This document shows, one piece after another, positions 13,317-25,552 of a DNA stretch of 64,000 nucleotides. The stretch lies in assembly GCF_019112545.1 (NCBI RefSeq), contig NW_025064952.1:1-64000 (forward strand), written 5' to 3'. A program made the translations under genes and the position numbers. Each line of letters opens with the position of its first letter. The first letter of the stretch is position 1. The notes beneath the pieces are model-generated. The model was not told the origin of the DNA. It saw nothing but the letters and a program-made list of their open reading frames with translations, and searched no databases. Source of the stretch: Guyanagaster necrorhizus (taxonomy: Eukaryota; Basidiomycota; Agaricomycetes; Agaricales; Physalacriaceae).

Positions 13317-14217
13317 ACTACAATTTATATCTTTCTTTGACTGGCCATTCTACAACTCAATCACATGAAACATACTTCTCCCCTCAGATGATTCTTGTTT
13401 CTACTCTCAAGTCATTGAGTGACCTCACTGACTCTCATGACTTCAACTACAAAGAGCCAGGTGAATTTTTCATTTTCCATTTTCATATGTGCATTTGCTT
13501 GCATTGATTTGTGTTTTGTTGGTAACTATTTGAATCCTTATCAGTGTTCATGATATCAAAAGTACATGTTAGTACATATGATTGCAGAGGAAATATTCAC
13601 ACCAGAAAGTCTTTGATCCCTAGAAATATTTACAACTGTTATAGACAGACTAAAGTGTTAAGTGTTTGAGACCTAATAAATGATAAATTTCCCATCCAAC
13701 AGATCTTCATAGCCACTCCAATAGTGTATTTCCACAATAATTGTTTTAGAACATCAATAGAGCCTCTGATGTGAGGCCAGAGATGTGAACACTTGTGTTA
13801 ATAAAGGCAATACAAGTGGTTCAAACACAAACACAAGCATTAACATGATTCATGCATGTGTTAAAAACTTAACACATGCATTCTAACATTTCTCTGAAGT
13901 TTTCATATAAAAATGCATGCATGACAACATAAACACAACTGAATGCAAATGTGATAAGTCTGTCACATTTGCATTTGACACAAGTTTATCTTGAGTTCAA
14001 CTCAATTGTTACTAGTTTTTCTCTGTCTCATGAGCTAGATTGATTCATGTGCATCTTTCTGCTGGCATATTAAAACTCAATTTGAGCTGAAGGATATGTA
14101 TTTCCTCTTTGAAAGTATATCCACATAGTTATAGACTACTTATTAGTAATGATCTACTCTATTGGAATCATCATTCTTCAATTTGCAATGTTCATGCTTA
14201 GCTGATAGTTGATGCTC
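13317..14217. other. Unassigned interval before the nested retroelements
   Basis: Protein-like sequence with stops runs to about 13470. Beyond that I see AT-rich sequence with no repeat or gene. The interval ends at the outer LTR of M1. Confidence 0.3.
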
Positions 14218-14666
14218 TGTTAGACTCAAGTGACACATGATCAATAACACATGGTAGAGTAGTACTGTATTGTGTTCATACAATCATGCTTGAATCCACT
14301 TTAGTGTATTTAGAGATGTTATGTCCCAAGGTCAATGCTTAGTTGACTCAAGTAAAAATGGTAGGATAAATAATAGATTGAGATTAGAGATACATAGTGC
14401 TGTCTATGCTTCTTATATACTCTTTGCCTCTTAGATAAATATAGTGTTACTAATTGTGAGTGTCTGTGCTATAGTACTCTTTGTCCTAGGGTGTTGTGGT
14501 TACCTACAAAAGGGACATTGTCTTGTTGTTGGAGAGTCACTACATACTGTGAGACAATGGTTGATATGTTGATTAAGATTATCCCATAGTGTTAAGTGCT
14601 AGTCTAGATGCTTTAACTAAGTGTAAATAGGGGTAAAAAAAAAGAAAATCATGAAAAATCATAAGA
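14218..14666 (-). mobile_element. 3' LTR of element M1
   Basis: This LTR reads on the minus strand from about 14666 to 14218, with plus-strand ends TGTTAGACTC and ATCATAAGA. It is preceded on the minus strand by a polypurine run (complement of TTACCCTCTCCTTAAG, about 14667-14682), which marks it as the 3' LTR. The region after its TATA box resembles the N2 LTR more than the N1 LTR. Confidence 0.85.
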
Positions 14667-17600
14667 TTACCCTCTCCTTAAGACTATTATCCTGATAGTT
14701 TAATTTAGGGATAGTTTATAATCACATATGACTATATTAGCATTCATCTGTTTTTTATTGATTCACTGGTTTGATTCTAGACTGTATCCCTTCCAACTGA
14801 TCAGATAATTGATAGTCATTATTATGCCCCTGCCTTGTGCTTTGATCTTGCATGTTTTGTGGTGGAGAATTTGGTTAATCTTATAGTGTTTCTTATCATC
14901 AATGAGGTCAAGAGACAGTGATAGTGGTCATTCTTAGTTCAGAAAGGTGGAGATGATGTACAGTATCAGAAGAGATTTATTGAATGTGTTATAGATGTGC
15001 CACAAAGTTGAAAGATGAAGTTTATATGCTGAGGCACTGACTTTAGCTAAAATAGAAAATAGGCCAGTCTGTTTGTCAGCCAGCTTCCTTTTGAGGCAAG
15101 GTAGATGAAGGTTTGTCATATTGAGCCAAACCTTATCATTGACAGCATACATGTGTGCTGTGTGGTAGTGCTTGTTGTATTGTGCTTTTATAGTGGTCAC
15201 AGCTTTGTCAAGGGCAGTCTGTGTTTCAAGGTGAATTTTCACTATTTCAGTGATGAAGTCTAATAAAGCAGGTGTGATCATATGAGATCATGTGGTGGCA
15301 GAAATTTTAAGGTGTTGTCTATAGTTAATAAAGAAGAGAGTTTTCCTAGTGGCTGAGTGAATGCAGTTGTTGTATTGAAAGGCTGCAAGAGCAAGCCATT
15401 CTGTCCAGTCATCCTGTCTGTGGTTAATGAGCATGTGTAGATACATCTCAATGTCTTGGTTGACTCATTCCATTTGATCATCAGTTTGGGGGTGGTAGGC
15501 AGTGGAGATATTGCTTCAAATCCTGAAGAGTCAATACAGGTCATTTAGAAACTTCAAGACAAACTGTGGTCCCTGGTCAGAGATGATGACCTGTGGTATA
15601 CCATATTTAGAATAGACTTTGTTCCTGAGGATTTTAGCTGATCCTTCTGATGATAGTTCAGTAGTACAGGTGATCAGAATGATTGCCTTAGAGAATCAGT
15701 TGATGATGACAATGATTGCATCATAGCTATTGCAGTCAGATAGTCCAGTGACCATATCAATGGAGATGTGAGTCCAGGAGATCATGGAAACTTTATTCAG
15801 GTGTAGTGGAGCTGATCAAGCCCATGTAGAAGACTTGGTCCTTTGGCAGATTTCACAATCTTTCATGTATTTGTCAATATTCTGTCTCAATTTCAGCTAC
15901 CAATACACTCTCAATACCAATTCCTTTGTCTTTGAGATCTCTAGATATCCAGCTGTAGCATGGTCATGTGATATGGTGATGATCTCCCCTTGCAGCATTG
16001 ATTGCCAGGGTATGTAGATGCATCCATCATAGTAGAGCAGGTCATTACACTTTGTGATGCCCTTCTCATAGTTTAGTGATGTTGCAATTCTCTGATCTCA
16101 TAAGCCTGGTTGCCATGTCATGCTTCATATCTTAGTGTGAACTTCCTCCTCTATCAGCATTATCATAGCACAGAAGTGTTCCAGCTTTAGCAATACCACC
16201 TTCTTGTTGTCCTCTTCTCTCTGATTATGATTGACCCATCAGCTCAGGAGATTAGCCTTTTTGTTGGCTGTTCCAGCCTTGCGGTGTAGCATGTAGTTAT
16301 ACTCAGTGAGTTTGGTTACCCACCAGACTTGTCATCAGTTTAGCTTTTAGAGAAGTTGGAAATATTTTAGGTTCTGATAATCCATTCAGACCTCAAAAGC
16401 TTGCATCACCCTAATCAGATAGTGATGCCACTCTGCTAATGCCAGCATGATAGCTAGTAACTCTTTGTCATAGATCTCATAGTTCCTCTCTATAGCTGAC
16501 AAGGCTTTGGAGAGGAATGCTACCAGTTGCCATTTCCCTTTCTATTCCTGCAAGAGTACAGCACCAATAGTCTCTTCACTTGAATTGGCCTTCACCCTAA
16601 ATCACCCTTTCCCAGTCAGGATTGTCAGAACTACATCCTTGGTCAACTTCTTTTGTTTGTTGAACACTGATGACTGGAAAATGCCCCATACCTATAGGGC
16701 ATTGCCAGTGAGCTGTATTATGGGTCAGATAATCTTGTTGTAGTCATAGATGAATCACCTGTAGAAGTTGGTGAATCCTAGAAATGATTGGAGTTCCCTC
16801 TTCTTTGTTGGTTCAGGCCACTCCATCACCCTGGCTACCTTGACAGGATCCATCTGTATGCTCCCTTCACTAATTATCACTCCTAGATATTCAGTTTCCA
16901 GGACCTTGAACTCACACTTCTCAGCTTTGAGAAATAACTTGTATTTCCTCATTAATTTGAGGATCTGCTGCACCAACTGTCAATGTTCTTCTTTATCTCT
17001 GGACATGATTAGTATATCATCCAGATAGATCATTAACTTTCCAGTGGTGATTAGATCTTTGAAAATATCATTCATCATCCACTGAAAGATCACCAGGGAG
17101 TTCATCAATCCAAAGAATATGATAGTTGGTTCAAACAACCTCTTGTTGGTGTGGAAGGCCACCTTCCATTCATCCCCCTCCTTGATCCATATGTTGTTAT
17201 ATTCCCATCAAACATCAAGTTTGATATAGTAGTGGGCTCTCCAGAGTTTATCCATGAGTTCTGATATGAGCAGTAGAGGGTTATTGAGTCTTGATGGTCA
17301 TTTTCTTCAACCTTCAGTAGTCCTGTACTGGCTGAAGCTTGCCATCCTTTTTCTTGACAAAGAAAAAGAGGGAAGCCATTGGTGACTTGAATGGTTGAAT
17401 CCATTCACTAGTGAGATTCTTATTAAGGAACTTGTCAAAATCTAGCTGTTTATGATGTTCAAGGGGGTAGACCTTGCAATCAAGGTTTGCACTCACATTT
17501 AGCACTAACTTGATGGTATAGTCTCATGGTTTAGGGTTGGAGAGCTCATCAAAATTGTGCTTCCCAAACAGATCATAATAGTCCTATGCCCACTCAGATA

Positions 17601-17987
17601 CTATTTCCTCAAATGTTCTGACTTCTTTTTCCTGATTGGCTCTTGCTGCCAGATTGTTCATGTGGTGAATGGCTCATAAGTGTAATGCAGAATCCATGTT
17701 GATGGTGAGGATCACTTCATCATCCTCCCTCTCTTCATCTCATCTATCCTCTGGATTGCTGTCTAGGAGTATGAATAATGTTTTTTGGCAACAATATCCA
17801 GTGAAAGTGATGCACCTGGTCTTCCAATTGATGAGCAGGTTGTGCTGTATTAGACAGTCATATCCAAAGAATAGCTCCTTAGTCCCCAGCTTAGTGACAG
17901 TGAGGTTGATTCTTTCCAAATGATCTCCAATAGTTAACTGGAGTTCTATGAACTCAGTGATTGATCTGGCTTGATTTTTGGTCCCAT
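14667..17987 (-). pseudogene. Element M1 pol: protease to chromodomain, 5'-truncated
   Basis: A minus-strand Gypsy polyprotein in broken frames, in order from high to low coordinates. About 17980-17560 is the end of the retropepsin domain. 17505-16755 is RT, with [28 protein letters not shown] and the catalytic YLDD in IYLDDILIM at about 17040-17010. About 16620-16300 is RNase H. About 15870-15280 is the integrase core, with D in SIDMVTG, D in ISDQGPQ and E in QME. 15281-14934 is the integrase C-terminal part. About 14900-14700 is a chromodomain-like segment (LISWKGY...ESNQ). In-frame stops recur, mostly TGA where TGG or CGA would be expected. Gag and the 5' LTR are missing because sequence is lost at the junction with repeat R. 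Confidence 0.85.
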
Positions 17988-19388
17988 TGGTGATATGCAG
18001 GCTACATGTCCAGCCCTATAATTTGCAAATTCTGCATAACACACTAGAATATGCTAGTAACTGAGGATCATTAGCCAGTAGAAGACTATGGCTGAGGCTC
18101 TGAGCTGATAGTCATGCTAGTCACCAATACTAAGTCAAAAAGGGACTTTGTAAAAATAACATGGCCTAAGGATAAAAATCCTAAGTCAGGTTTGAACTTA
18201 GAAAAGTTTGGCACCACACCTTAGAAAATACTAAGTCCAAATTGGACTTAGAAATGGTACCTCAAATAGGGCCAATTCTACATGCCACTAAGACAAGTAT
18301 ATTCCAAGACAGATAGGGGTAATACTATAGCCAGTTGTGGAGTATTGAGTAAAGACAGCATCATCCAGGAGCAGTAGAAAGTGAAACCCAATGATCTGTG
18401 GCTAGCACTCTGAGTTTTGACTCAAATGCCTAATTTGGAATTTTTAGATATCAGGTGACCTAAGGGATTTAGAATTGAGAGGAATAGAGTGGATAGGACC
18501 AGTTGACTGGACCTGATTGATTGAGCTACTAAGAATAACTCAGAGGATTAAAACTCTGGATAAACAGAAAGGAGTTAGATACCCACAGGCACTGTAAGCT
18601 TAAAATAAAGCTGTGTGGTGGCCAGGCAGGTCTGGGCAAGCCTAGAGGAGTCCAGGAGTGCTGCCATTCCGGAATAATAGTGTGATTCCGCTTTAAACAG
18701 GAGAAATATTATTTTGAATGCTTTATTTATAGATTCTGTACCTGTTGTTAGTGTATAAAAGAAGGGAATTGAGGGGAAATAGCAAGCAAGCAACTCACCC
18801 CTGCATTCAGACCTTCTAGCCCACTGTAGTTAGTCTCTGGGACAATGGTTTTGAAGTTCTGCTTCGACTTAGTGATTTATTTAAGTTGCTTTGTCACTTA
18901 GAGAGGATTGGATTGGAATAATAACTCTATTTTGGATTTTGGATCAATTTTGGTTCTAAACTATAAGGTTTTCAGTGTCAGAATCCAAGTTCTTTGGTTT
19001 TGCAGACACTAGCCAGCCTAGAGTGTAGCTAGTCAAGCTTAAGTGCTCAATAGACTTAGTATTTGGGTTTCAGAGTTCATTGAGTTTTAGAATATTCTAA
19101 GTTGATTTGGAGCACAATTGTGCATCAATTCTAAGTCCTAATTGTATTTAACCATTGCAATAAGCTACTCTCATGAGTATTGCATCTTAGAAACCAATAT
19201 AGAATTGAATAACTGTCTTTATTGACTGTTCTCTGATTTATTCAACACTGCAGAGTGCTTCTATTATACTCAAAACAACTGATCTCAATTGTATTTGGTG
19301 ATTGTGTATTGAGTGGTTAGGTGTTGGTATTTGAGAGTTCATTCATCATTCACTTCTCTTATCCACTTAGCCATTACTGAGCACATCA
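17988..19388 (+). repeat. Repeat R, copy 1
   Basis: A 1.40-kb repeat with LTR-like TG...CA ends (TGGTGATATG...GCACATCA) and TATAAAAG at 18754. A nearly identical copy lies inverted at 36011-37410; in the central 1.3 kb the copies match wherever I compared them, including the identical 72-codon frames at 18575-18793 and 36605-36823. The flanks (CCCAT and ACATA) do not match. The left neighbour is the M1 protease, the right neighbour the integrase end of another element. This suggests the junction arose by recombination between two R copies rather than by simple insertion. No protein is encoded. Confidence 0.8.
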
Positions 19389-19810
19389 ACATACTGGACC
19401 TTTCCTTGTCATCTTGAAAATTGGTCTTTTAGCATATAAACTTGCTCTTCCAGGCAGTTGGAAAATCCATCCTCTCTTTAACAATGTCCTTCTCTCCCCA
19501 TATACACCTTCCACATTCCCAAACCAAGAGCAACTCCACCCTCCTGAATCAGACCTCATCAATAGAGAAGGGTCATATGAGATCAAAACAATCTTTGATT
19601 CCCATCTCCAGCACACCTAAAGACACCATGGACAAGGTCCCTCTATGACAACCAACTGCCTTGTCAAGTGGAAGAGATATGGTCCACAGTCAAACCAGTG
19701 GATTAACAAAAAGTGAATGTCTGCTGATAATGCTATGACCACCTATAATGCCTGCCAGACAGGATCCTCATCTTAAACTATAACCATCAGGACAATGGTT
19801 TTAAGGAGGG
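19389..19810 (+). pseudogene. Element O: integrase C-terminus and chromodomain
   Basis: Plus-strand coding reads as the end of a Gypsy integrase (TGPFLVILKIG..., then LPGSWKIHPLFNNVLLSPY), followed by a chromodomain-like NCLVKWKRYGPQSNQW at about 19645-19710. It ends in a polypurine tract (TTAAGGAGGGAGTAA, about 19801-19815) directly before an LTR. Everything upstream in this element was lost at the R junction. One stop (TGA in place of a sense codon) lies in the chromodomain. Confidence 0.8.
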
Positions 19811-19815
19811 AGTAA

Positions 19816-19909
19816 TATTACAATTTTTCCACTTATCTTATCTATTCAGCTAGACTGGTAACCATGACTATACCAGATGACTCACACCATTGAACTATAG
19901 CTTGTAGCC
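19816..19909 (+). mobile_element. Element O 3' LTR, first part (split by N1)
   Basis: The first 94 bp of an LTR begin TATTACAATTTTT right after a polypurine tract. The remainder of the same LTR is at 56521-56845, after element N1. The break is marked by the N1 TSD, TAGCC (19905-19909) and CAGCC (56521-56525). Joined, the LTR is about 414 bp. Confidence 0.85.
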
Positions 19910-20369
19910 TGTTATGATTTTTCCATCTTTTCTTCATTGTAACCCCTATTTATACTTAGCCAGAGTGCCTAGACCAGCACTTAGGACCATGAGACTGGCT
20001 TAGTCATTACAACAAGCCACATCTGCAATTGTCCTCTGATATGGCAACAGACTCTTGACAATGCATAATCACTTTTTGTAGACAGTAACAACACTCAAAG
20101 ACAATAAGCACAAAGACTTGGACAAGTACAATAGATAGTATTATATTTATCTTGATGAACAAGTAGTATATAAGTAGGCTAGCTCTCACTAGTATACTCC
20201 AGCTTCAAGCTAAAGCTTATTCATACTATTTCATCCTCAAGCCTCTTGAAAAATAGCCTTGAAGCACAACAGTTAACAAAGCACAATAGTGAACTCAGGT
20301 GTGACTGTACAAATATGATACAGCAGCTGTTTATCATATGTTTTGATCATGTGCAACTTAGGTCTAACA
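19910..20369 (+). mobile_element. N1 5' LTR
   Basis: This 460-bp LTR has the same length as its partner at 56061-56520. TATATAA is at 20167-20173. The putative RNA 5' end, AGCTTCAAGCTAA, starts at 20201, 34 nt downstream of the first T. Confidence 0.9.
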
Positions 20370-20383
20370 ATTAGCTTGAAGCT
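20201..20383 (+). promoter_or_regulatory. N1 self-priming pair: LTR RNA start and primer-binding site
   Basis: AGCTTCAAGCTAA at 20201-20213 is the exact reverse complement of TTAGCTTGAAGCT at 20371-20383, which begins one nucleotide after the LTR end. In Tf1 of fission yeast and related elements, the first 11 nt of the transcript fold back on such a site to prime reverse transcription. The 34-nt distance from the TATA box fits a transcript starting at 20201. No tRNA-type primer-binding site (such as TGGTATCAGAGC) is seen here. Confidence 0.75.
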
Positions 20384-20427
20384 TCTGCTTCCCTTTTCTT
20401 ATGCACAATAGGCATGAAGGAAACTAA

Positions 20428-21536
20428 ATGCCACCTGCACAAACAACAACCCCTGATCTCACTGATGACTTCTTCAAACTATTAGCAGCTATAATAGGCA
20501 TGCTTCTAGGTCTATTGGCAATCATACAACTTTGCCAAGGATCACAATCAGTTACCACTTGGATAGTCAGGCACTATCAAGCTTTTCAGCACATTCAGCA
20601 GATCCTACAAAATATCACACCTGACCTCCCCCTCCATGACACTCCTCCCTCTGCTCAAGCCTCTTTTCAGCCTCTGCCAGAAATCATACCCAAAGCTGAG
20701 CCTAGCAGCCTGCATCCAGAGAATGTTTAGGAGGAAGAAAAATATTAGTACCCCCCTGGACCCTGACAATCAGACAGTTGAAACCACAACCATCACTTTA
20801 TGGGATTCTGAAACCCATGGATTCTGCCCTTCATCCTGAACCATGAAGACAAGAACCTCCCCAAGAATTCTTTAATGATTTGCTATTTCCTGACCCTTCA
20901 ACTGCCTCAAGAGAGCCTAGTGTTAGAGGCCACACTTAGAACTCCCTTGATGCTCCTCAGGTGGCTTCAAGATTCTGAAGCATTTCAATAAACTCAGGCC
21001 ATAATTCACTCTATGCCACACCAGCAGAAAGCTCTGTCTCATCAGTCCACACTGACTATTGTAGTCATAGCACCACTGATCTCTGGTCAAATGACAAAGA
21101 GCTGCATGAGTCCTGAGGAGAAACCCTCATGGCCAGAATCAATGCAAGCCAAAGGCTTCATGCTCAGCTTGACACAAGGGAAAGCCCCTGACATTACAGC
21201 CCAGAAAGAAGTAATAGCAACAGTACCACCTCCTGCAAGGCTGCTGAAGGCCAAGCCTGGCATAAAGAAGAAGTCTACAACTGACAGTAGCAACAAGAGC
21301 AGCATCTCTGGGAAGCTATCACTTGGAGATCTGCTTCCTCTATCTGGTATGGTTTTAGAACTCTGGACTCCCCATTCAGAGAATCTAGTACCCCAGTCAA
21401 AAGTGAAACCAACACATGGGCAGAGTCAGCCAAGGCTGTCACTGCTAGTGAAGCTGCCTGCCACATCACATATTCCTCTCATCTTCAAACTGACAGTATT
21501 GCCAATACCAATACAATCCTCTCTCATGTCAAATCT
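20428..21536 (+). pseudogene. N1 gag, first part (broken)
   Basis: Gag starts with ATG at 20428. Residues about 15-37 are strongly hydrophobic (FFKLLAAIIGMLLGLLAIIQL), a segment shared by N2 (22517) and N3 (37655). A proline/serine-rich region follows, with frame changes and stops. The frame is cut at 21536 by the N2 insertion and resumes at 31563. The role is the capsid-type structural protein of the particle. The hydrophobic N-terminus is unusual for gag and could indicate membrane association; that is inference. Confidence 0.75.
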
Positions 21537-21820
21537 TGTTATGATTTTCACTTCTTTTCTTTCCTTCTTACTCCTATTTAATGCTTAGTCAGGGCATCTA
21601 GATGAGCACTTAGGATCATGGGATAATCTTAGTCAGCACAATTGGCCATTGTTTCATGACACATAGTGACACCCTGACAACAGGATGACATTCCTTTTGT
21701 ATGTAACCACAGCACTCTAGGACAATAAGCATTATAGCTTGAGTATGTATAATTAGTAGGACTATATTTAGCTATGAGGCAAATAGTATATAAGTAGCAT
21801 AGAAAGCACTGTGTATCTCT

Positions 21821-22472
21821 AGCCTTGAGCTATCCTTTATTCTACCACTTTATCTCAAGTCAACTTGTATTGACCTTGAGACATAACATATTAGACCCAA
21901 GCTGCATGTGATTGTAAACACATAATAAACTGATATCACTTCATGTTTGAGTGTTCCATCAGAGTCCACTGATGTGAATGATGATTATTGTGCTACAAGA
22001 TGTTATGATTGGCTTGAGAGTAAAATGGTGTGAAGATAAACTTTAGCTTGAAGCTGAGGATTACCAGCAAGAGTGAGCCCCTTTATATACTGTACATGAT
22101 GAGGATAATTATATGACTATCTATTATTCATTTCCAAGTTCTTGTGCCTCTTGTCCTTGAGCATTGCTACTGTACACAAAAGGTTGATTGTGTATTGTTG
22201 AAGGCTGGTCACTATATCAGAGGATAATGATGGATTAGCTCATCTTGTAATGACTAAGCCTTTCTCCCATGGTCCTAAGCACTGGTCTGGACACTCTGAC
22301 TAAGCATAAATAGAGGTTAATTTGTAGAAAAGAAGATAAAAGTGGAGAAAATTATAATATAACACTGTTACATTTAATAGACTTGAGTGTGACTGTACAA
22401 ACTCAATACAATGCTTGTTTATCACATGTTAGTGGTCACATGTCACTTGAGCCTAACAATTAGCTCAAGGCT
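21821..22472 (+). promoter_or_regulatory. N2 self-priming pair
   Basis: AGCCTTGAGCTA at 21821-21832 starts 34 nt after the first T of TATATAA (21787). It is the reverse complement of TAGCTCAAGGCT at 22461-22472, two nucleotides inside the LTR end (22458). The base that differs from N1 in the LTR (C for T) is matched by the compensating base in the primer-binding site (G for A), so complementarity is kept between subfamilies. The N2 3' LTR has CA in place of the central TG, as expected if the ancestor had CG. Confidence 0.75.
21889..22359 (-). mobile_element. Solo LTR inserted in the N2 5' LTR
   Basis: This 471-bp inverted N-type LTR has plus-strand ends TATTAGACCC and TTATAATA, which are the usual TGTTA and TAACA ends each changed by one transition. 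It is flanked by a perfect TSD TAACA (21884-21888 and 22360-22364). Confidence 0.9.
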
Positions 22473-22516
22473 TCTGCTTCCCTTTTCTTATGCTCACTAA
22501 GAGTGAAGAAAACTGA

Positions 22517-25500
22517 ATGTCACCATCAGATATGTCTACCCCTGATCTCACTGACAACTTCTTTAAGCTTTTAGCTTCCATCATCAGAATACTTCTAGAC
22601 TTATTAGCTATCATTCAACTTTGCTGTGGACATCAATCAATTACAGCTTGGATAGTCTGGCACTACTATTTCTTCCAGCAGATACAACACATCCTCTAAA
22701 ATGTCACATCTGACCTCTCCCTCTATGACATCTCTCTCTCTGCCTGAAACTCCTTTCAGCCTATGTTCAGAATCATACCTGAAGCCAGGTCTAGTGGCTC
22801 AAATCAAAGACACACTAAGAAAGAAAAAGAACCTCAATGACCAGCTGGACCCTCTTCAGCAACTAGCAGACATGATGAGCATCAGAACACAGAATTCAGA
22901 AACCTCTGGGTCTCACCACACCTTGATCTGATTCCAGACTATGGAGATGAAGATCTCTCCAGCAACTTCTTCAAGAAGTCACTGTCCTCCAATCCTTCTA
23001 CCATTCCCCTTGAGTCTGACATTAGAGACCATGCCAGGGACTCTCTTAATAACATTCAGCAAACTACAGAAAGAAGGTCCAAGTATGTCACTCTGTGAGA
23101 AAGCTCTATACTCCCAACCTCCAGTCTCCTCCCCTCAATCTCTAGCAATCTCTATGTATCTGGAGCAGATTGGATTGCATGACATCACATCACATGAATG
23201 AAAAGAGAAGGATACTTTGACCAGCTTGAGGAAGAAGAGTTCGATCATTGGAAACAAGAAGCCAATGAAAATTATTACAATGTACAGTATAGACAGGAGC
23301 AGTGAGAAATCCAGGCAGTGGAGTGGGGCTTGGCCCCACCTGAGCACTATGGGCTATACACAGAAAGCAAAGACAGTGGTACTCATGCTTGGAGACCAGA
23401 TGACAATGATGATCCTTGGAGTAATGCAGCTGAGGAAAGCAGCACTGAAGAAGCCTGATGAATTGAGGTTGCAGAACCCTCTCTATCCAGTTACACCAAA
23501 AGCACTAGTTTTCTTCTCTCCAATGCCAGCTCCATCTTTGGAGGATATGGCATTTGAGTATCCTCAGGAGCCAGGATCTCCAACTGAGCCCTCTGATGAT
23601 TCCTACATGGGTGTATCATCACTCTCTTTCTCAACAAGCAATTTTATGGGGACTTCCACTGATATAGCCAGAGAATGGAGAGAGAGAGAGCATATGAGGC
23701 AGACAGAGAGGTTGGGCCTTTGTGATCTTGCCAGCACCTCCTTCTAGGACCACCAGTGCAGGAACTGAATTCTGAACCATCTGGGAGTTCTCCAGTGACA
23801 GTCAGGGCTTCTGAGCCCTCTATTTACAATCTGCCTATTGACTCACTCAAGAAGAGCAAGGAAGATGATAGGGATGATAGGGACATTCCAGCTGAAATTG
23901 ACCTCTGACTGCAGTTTAGAGACACTGACAAAGAAGTGCTTGAAGAAGAAATACACTGGAGTCAGAAAGAAGAATTTGAAACACTGTATCAAAAAGGAGT
24001 AGCAAGACTATGGTGGGATGTTAGCTGGCTAATGACTCTCTTGGGGAGAAAGTATCCAGTCATAGGCAATGATGAAGAACAATACATTTTACAGTATGCT
24101 ATCACTGACCAAGCTATTTACATTTACAACAGAATGTATCCCAAAAACTGGCTCAAGGACCTGCTGGCCTATGAGCACAAGGTTCAACCCATGCCAAACA
24201 CTCCACCAGTCCCATCTAATCATACCATATATATGGCCCCATCTATCCAGGCCCCCAGCACTATGGACTCTTGATTCATACTCTCAGACCAAGAAGCCAC
24301 TCAATAACCTGCATGCTCAAAGCCCCAGGAGCTGCTACAACTGGTCAGCTTCCAAAATCCATGGACAGAATAAGAAAGCTGGCTCCTTGGAGCACAACTC
24401 CCCCAAAATGAGACCACAGAAACCAGAGACAACTCTGAGGTGGTCCACCTCGGATTTACAATCTGAAATAGACATACTGTAAGACAGACTGATGCACCAC
24501 CAACTGGGAGTCCTGTCACTAAAGATGGCTTCCTACACTCTCTCCCAGGGCCACTGACTTAATGGAAGCAGCCTCTGTTTAATGAATACCCCAATCTGAT
24601 AGGCATGCTACTCCAGAACATGGTAATGCTACAGTGCAAATTCAACCTCCTCTGAACCCCTAGGCCATTCAAGAGCACCTCTGATGATATTGATCATTTC
24701 CTAATAGACTGTAAACAATATTTCAAGGTCTATATTGCATACCTCAGAGCTGACATGAACAAGGTAGCCTTTGCCACCTGATACTTTGAAAGCAAGGCCA
24801 AATGATGGTGGATTCTTATCATTGCCACCTTTTGCTCTACCACCCACCAGCACTATTGGTATCTGTTCTGGCCCATCTTTAAACAGATAGTTTGGGACAA
24901 GTTCATTAACCTCACAGTCTAGGAGGTGCATAAAAACAAGATGAAGGAGCTCTGCATGGGCAACAAGATTGCCAGCAAGTACTTTGATGAATTAGAATGC
25001 CTTGGGACATTGGCTGGAGTATGAGACAGCACAGATAATGAAGGATGCATAGTTAAGTATTTAAAGATGAGGGTGCCCCTATCCTACATCAAAATAATCT
25101 CTGACATAGGCACCAACATACTGAAGGGCTATGATATGTGGAAGGACAGGATCACTGCGATAAACAAAGAGAGGCTGTGGCAGAAGGCAGCTAGTGCAGG
25201 CATCACTATTGATCAGAAAAAGTCTGATCCAGCAACCAATGGAAAGGCTGGCAGCAGGAACTCATCAGCAAAGGCCAGCCCCACCATGGAACTATTCTAT
25301 ACCATGCAGAAAACAGGAATGGGAATGACATATACCAGTAGTAGCAAGCCAATGGATGTTTATTGACTCAAGAAGGAGAGGAAATGCTTCAATTGTGAAC
25401 AAAAGAGACACATGTCCTGAGACTGTTCTATGAGGAAGCAAACAAGAGAGGACATCAGGGTGCAAATTGCCAAGTTACAGAAGGAAGCAGACAGACTTGA

Positions 25501-25552
25501 ATACCTTGGAAAGGAAACCAAGGCTGAGAAAGTAAAAGATGAGGCCAACTAG
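22517..25552 (+). pseudogene. N2 gag (broken)
   Basis: Gag opens at ATG 22517 with the same hydrophobic N-terminal segment as N1, followed by a long acidic and serine/proline-rich middle. The retrotransposon-gag core lies at about 24680-24960 (DIDHFLIDCKQYF...). The zinc knuckle at about 25390-25430 (CFNCEQKRHMS.DC) has a stop where tryptophan or glutamate is expected. A TAG at 25550-25552 ends gag at the place homologous to the gag stops of N1 and N3; pol then reads in the -1 frame. Several frameshifts make it non-functional. Confidence 0.75.
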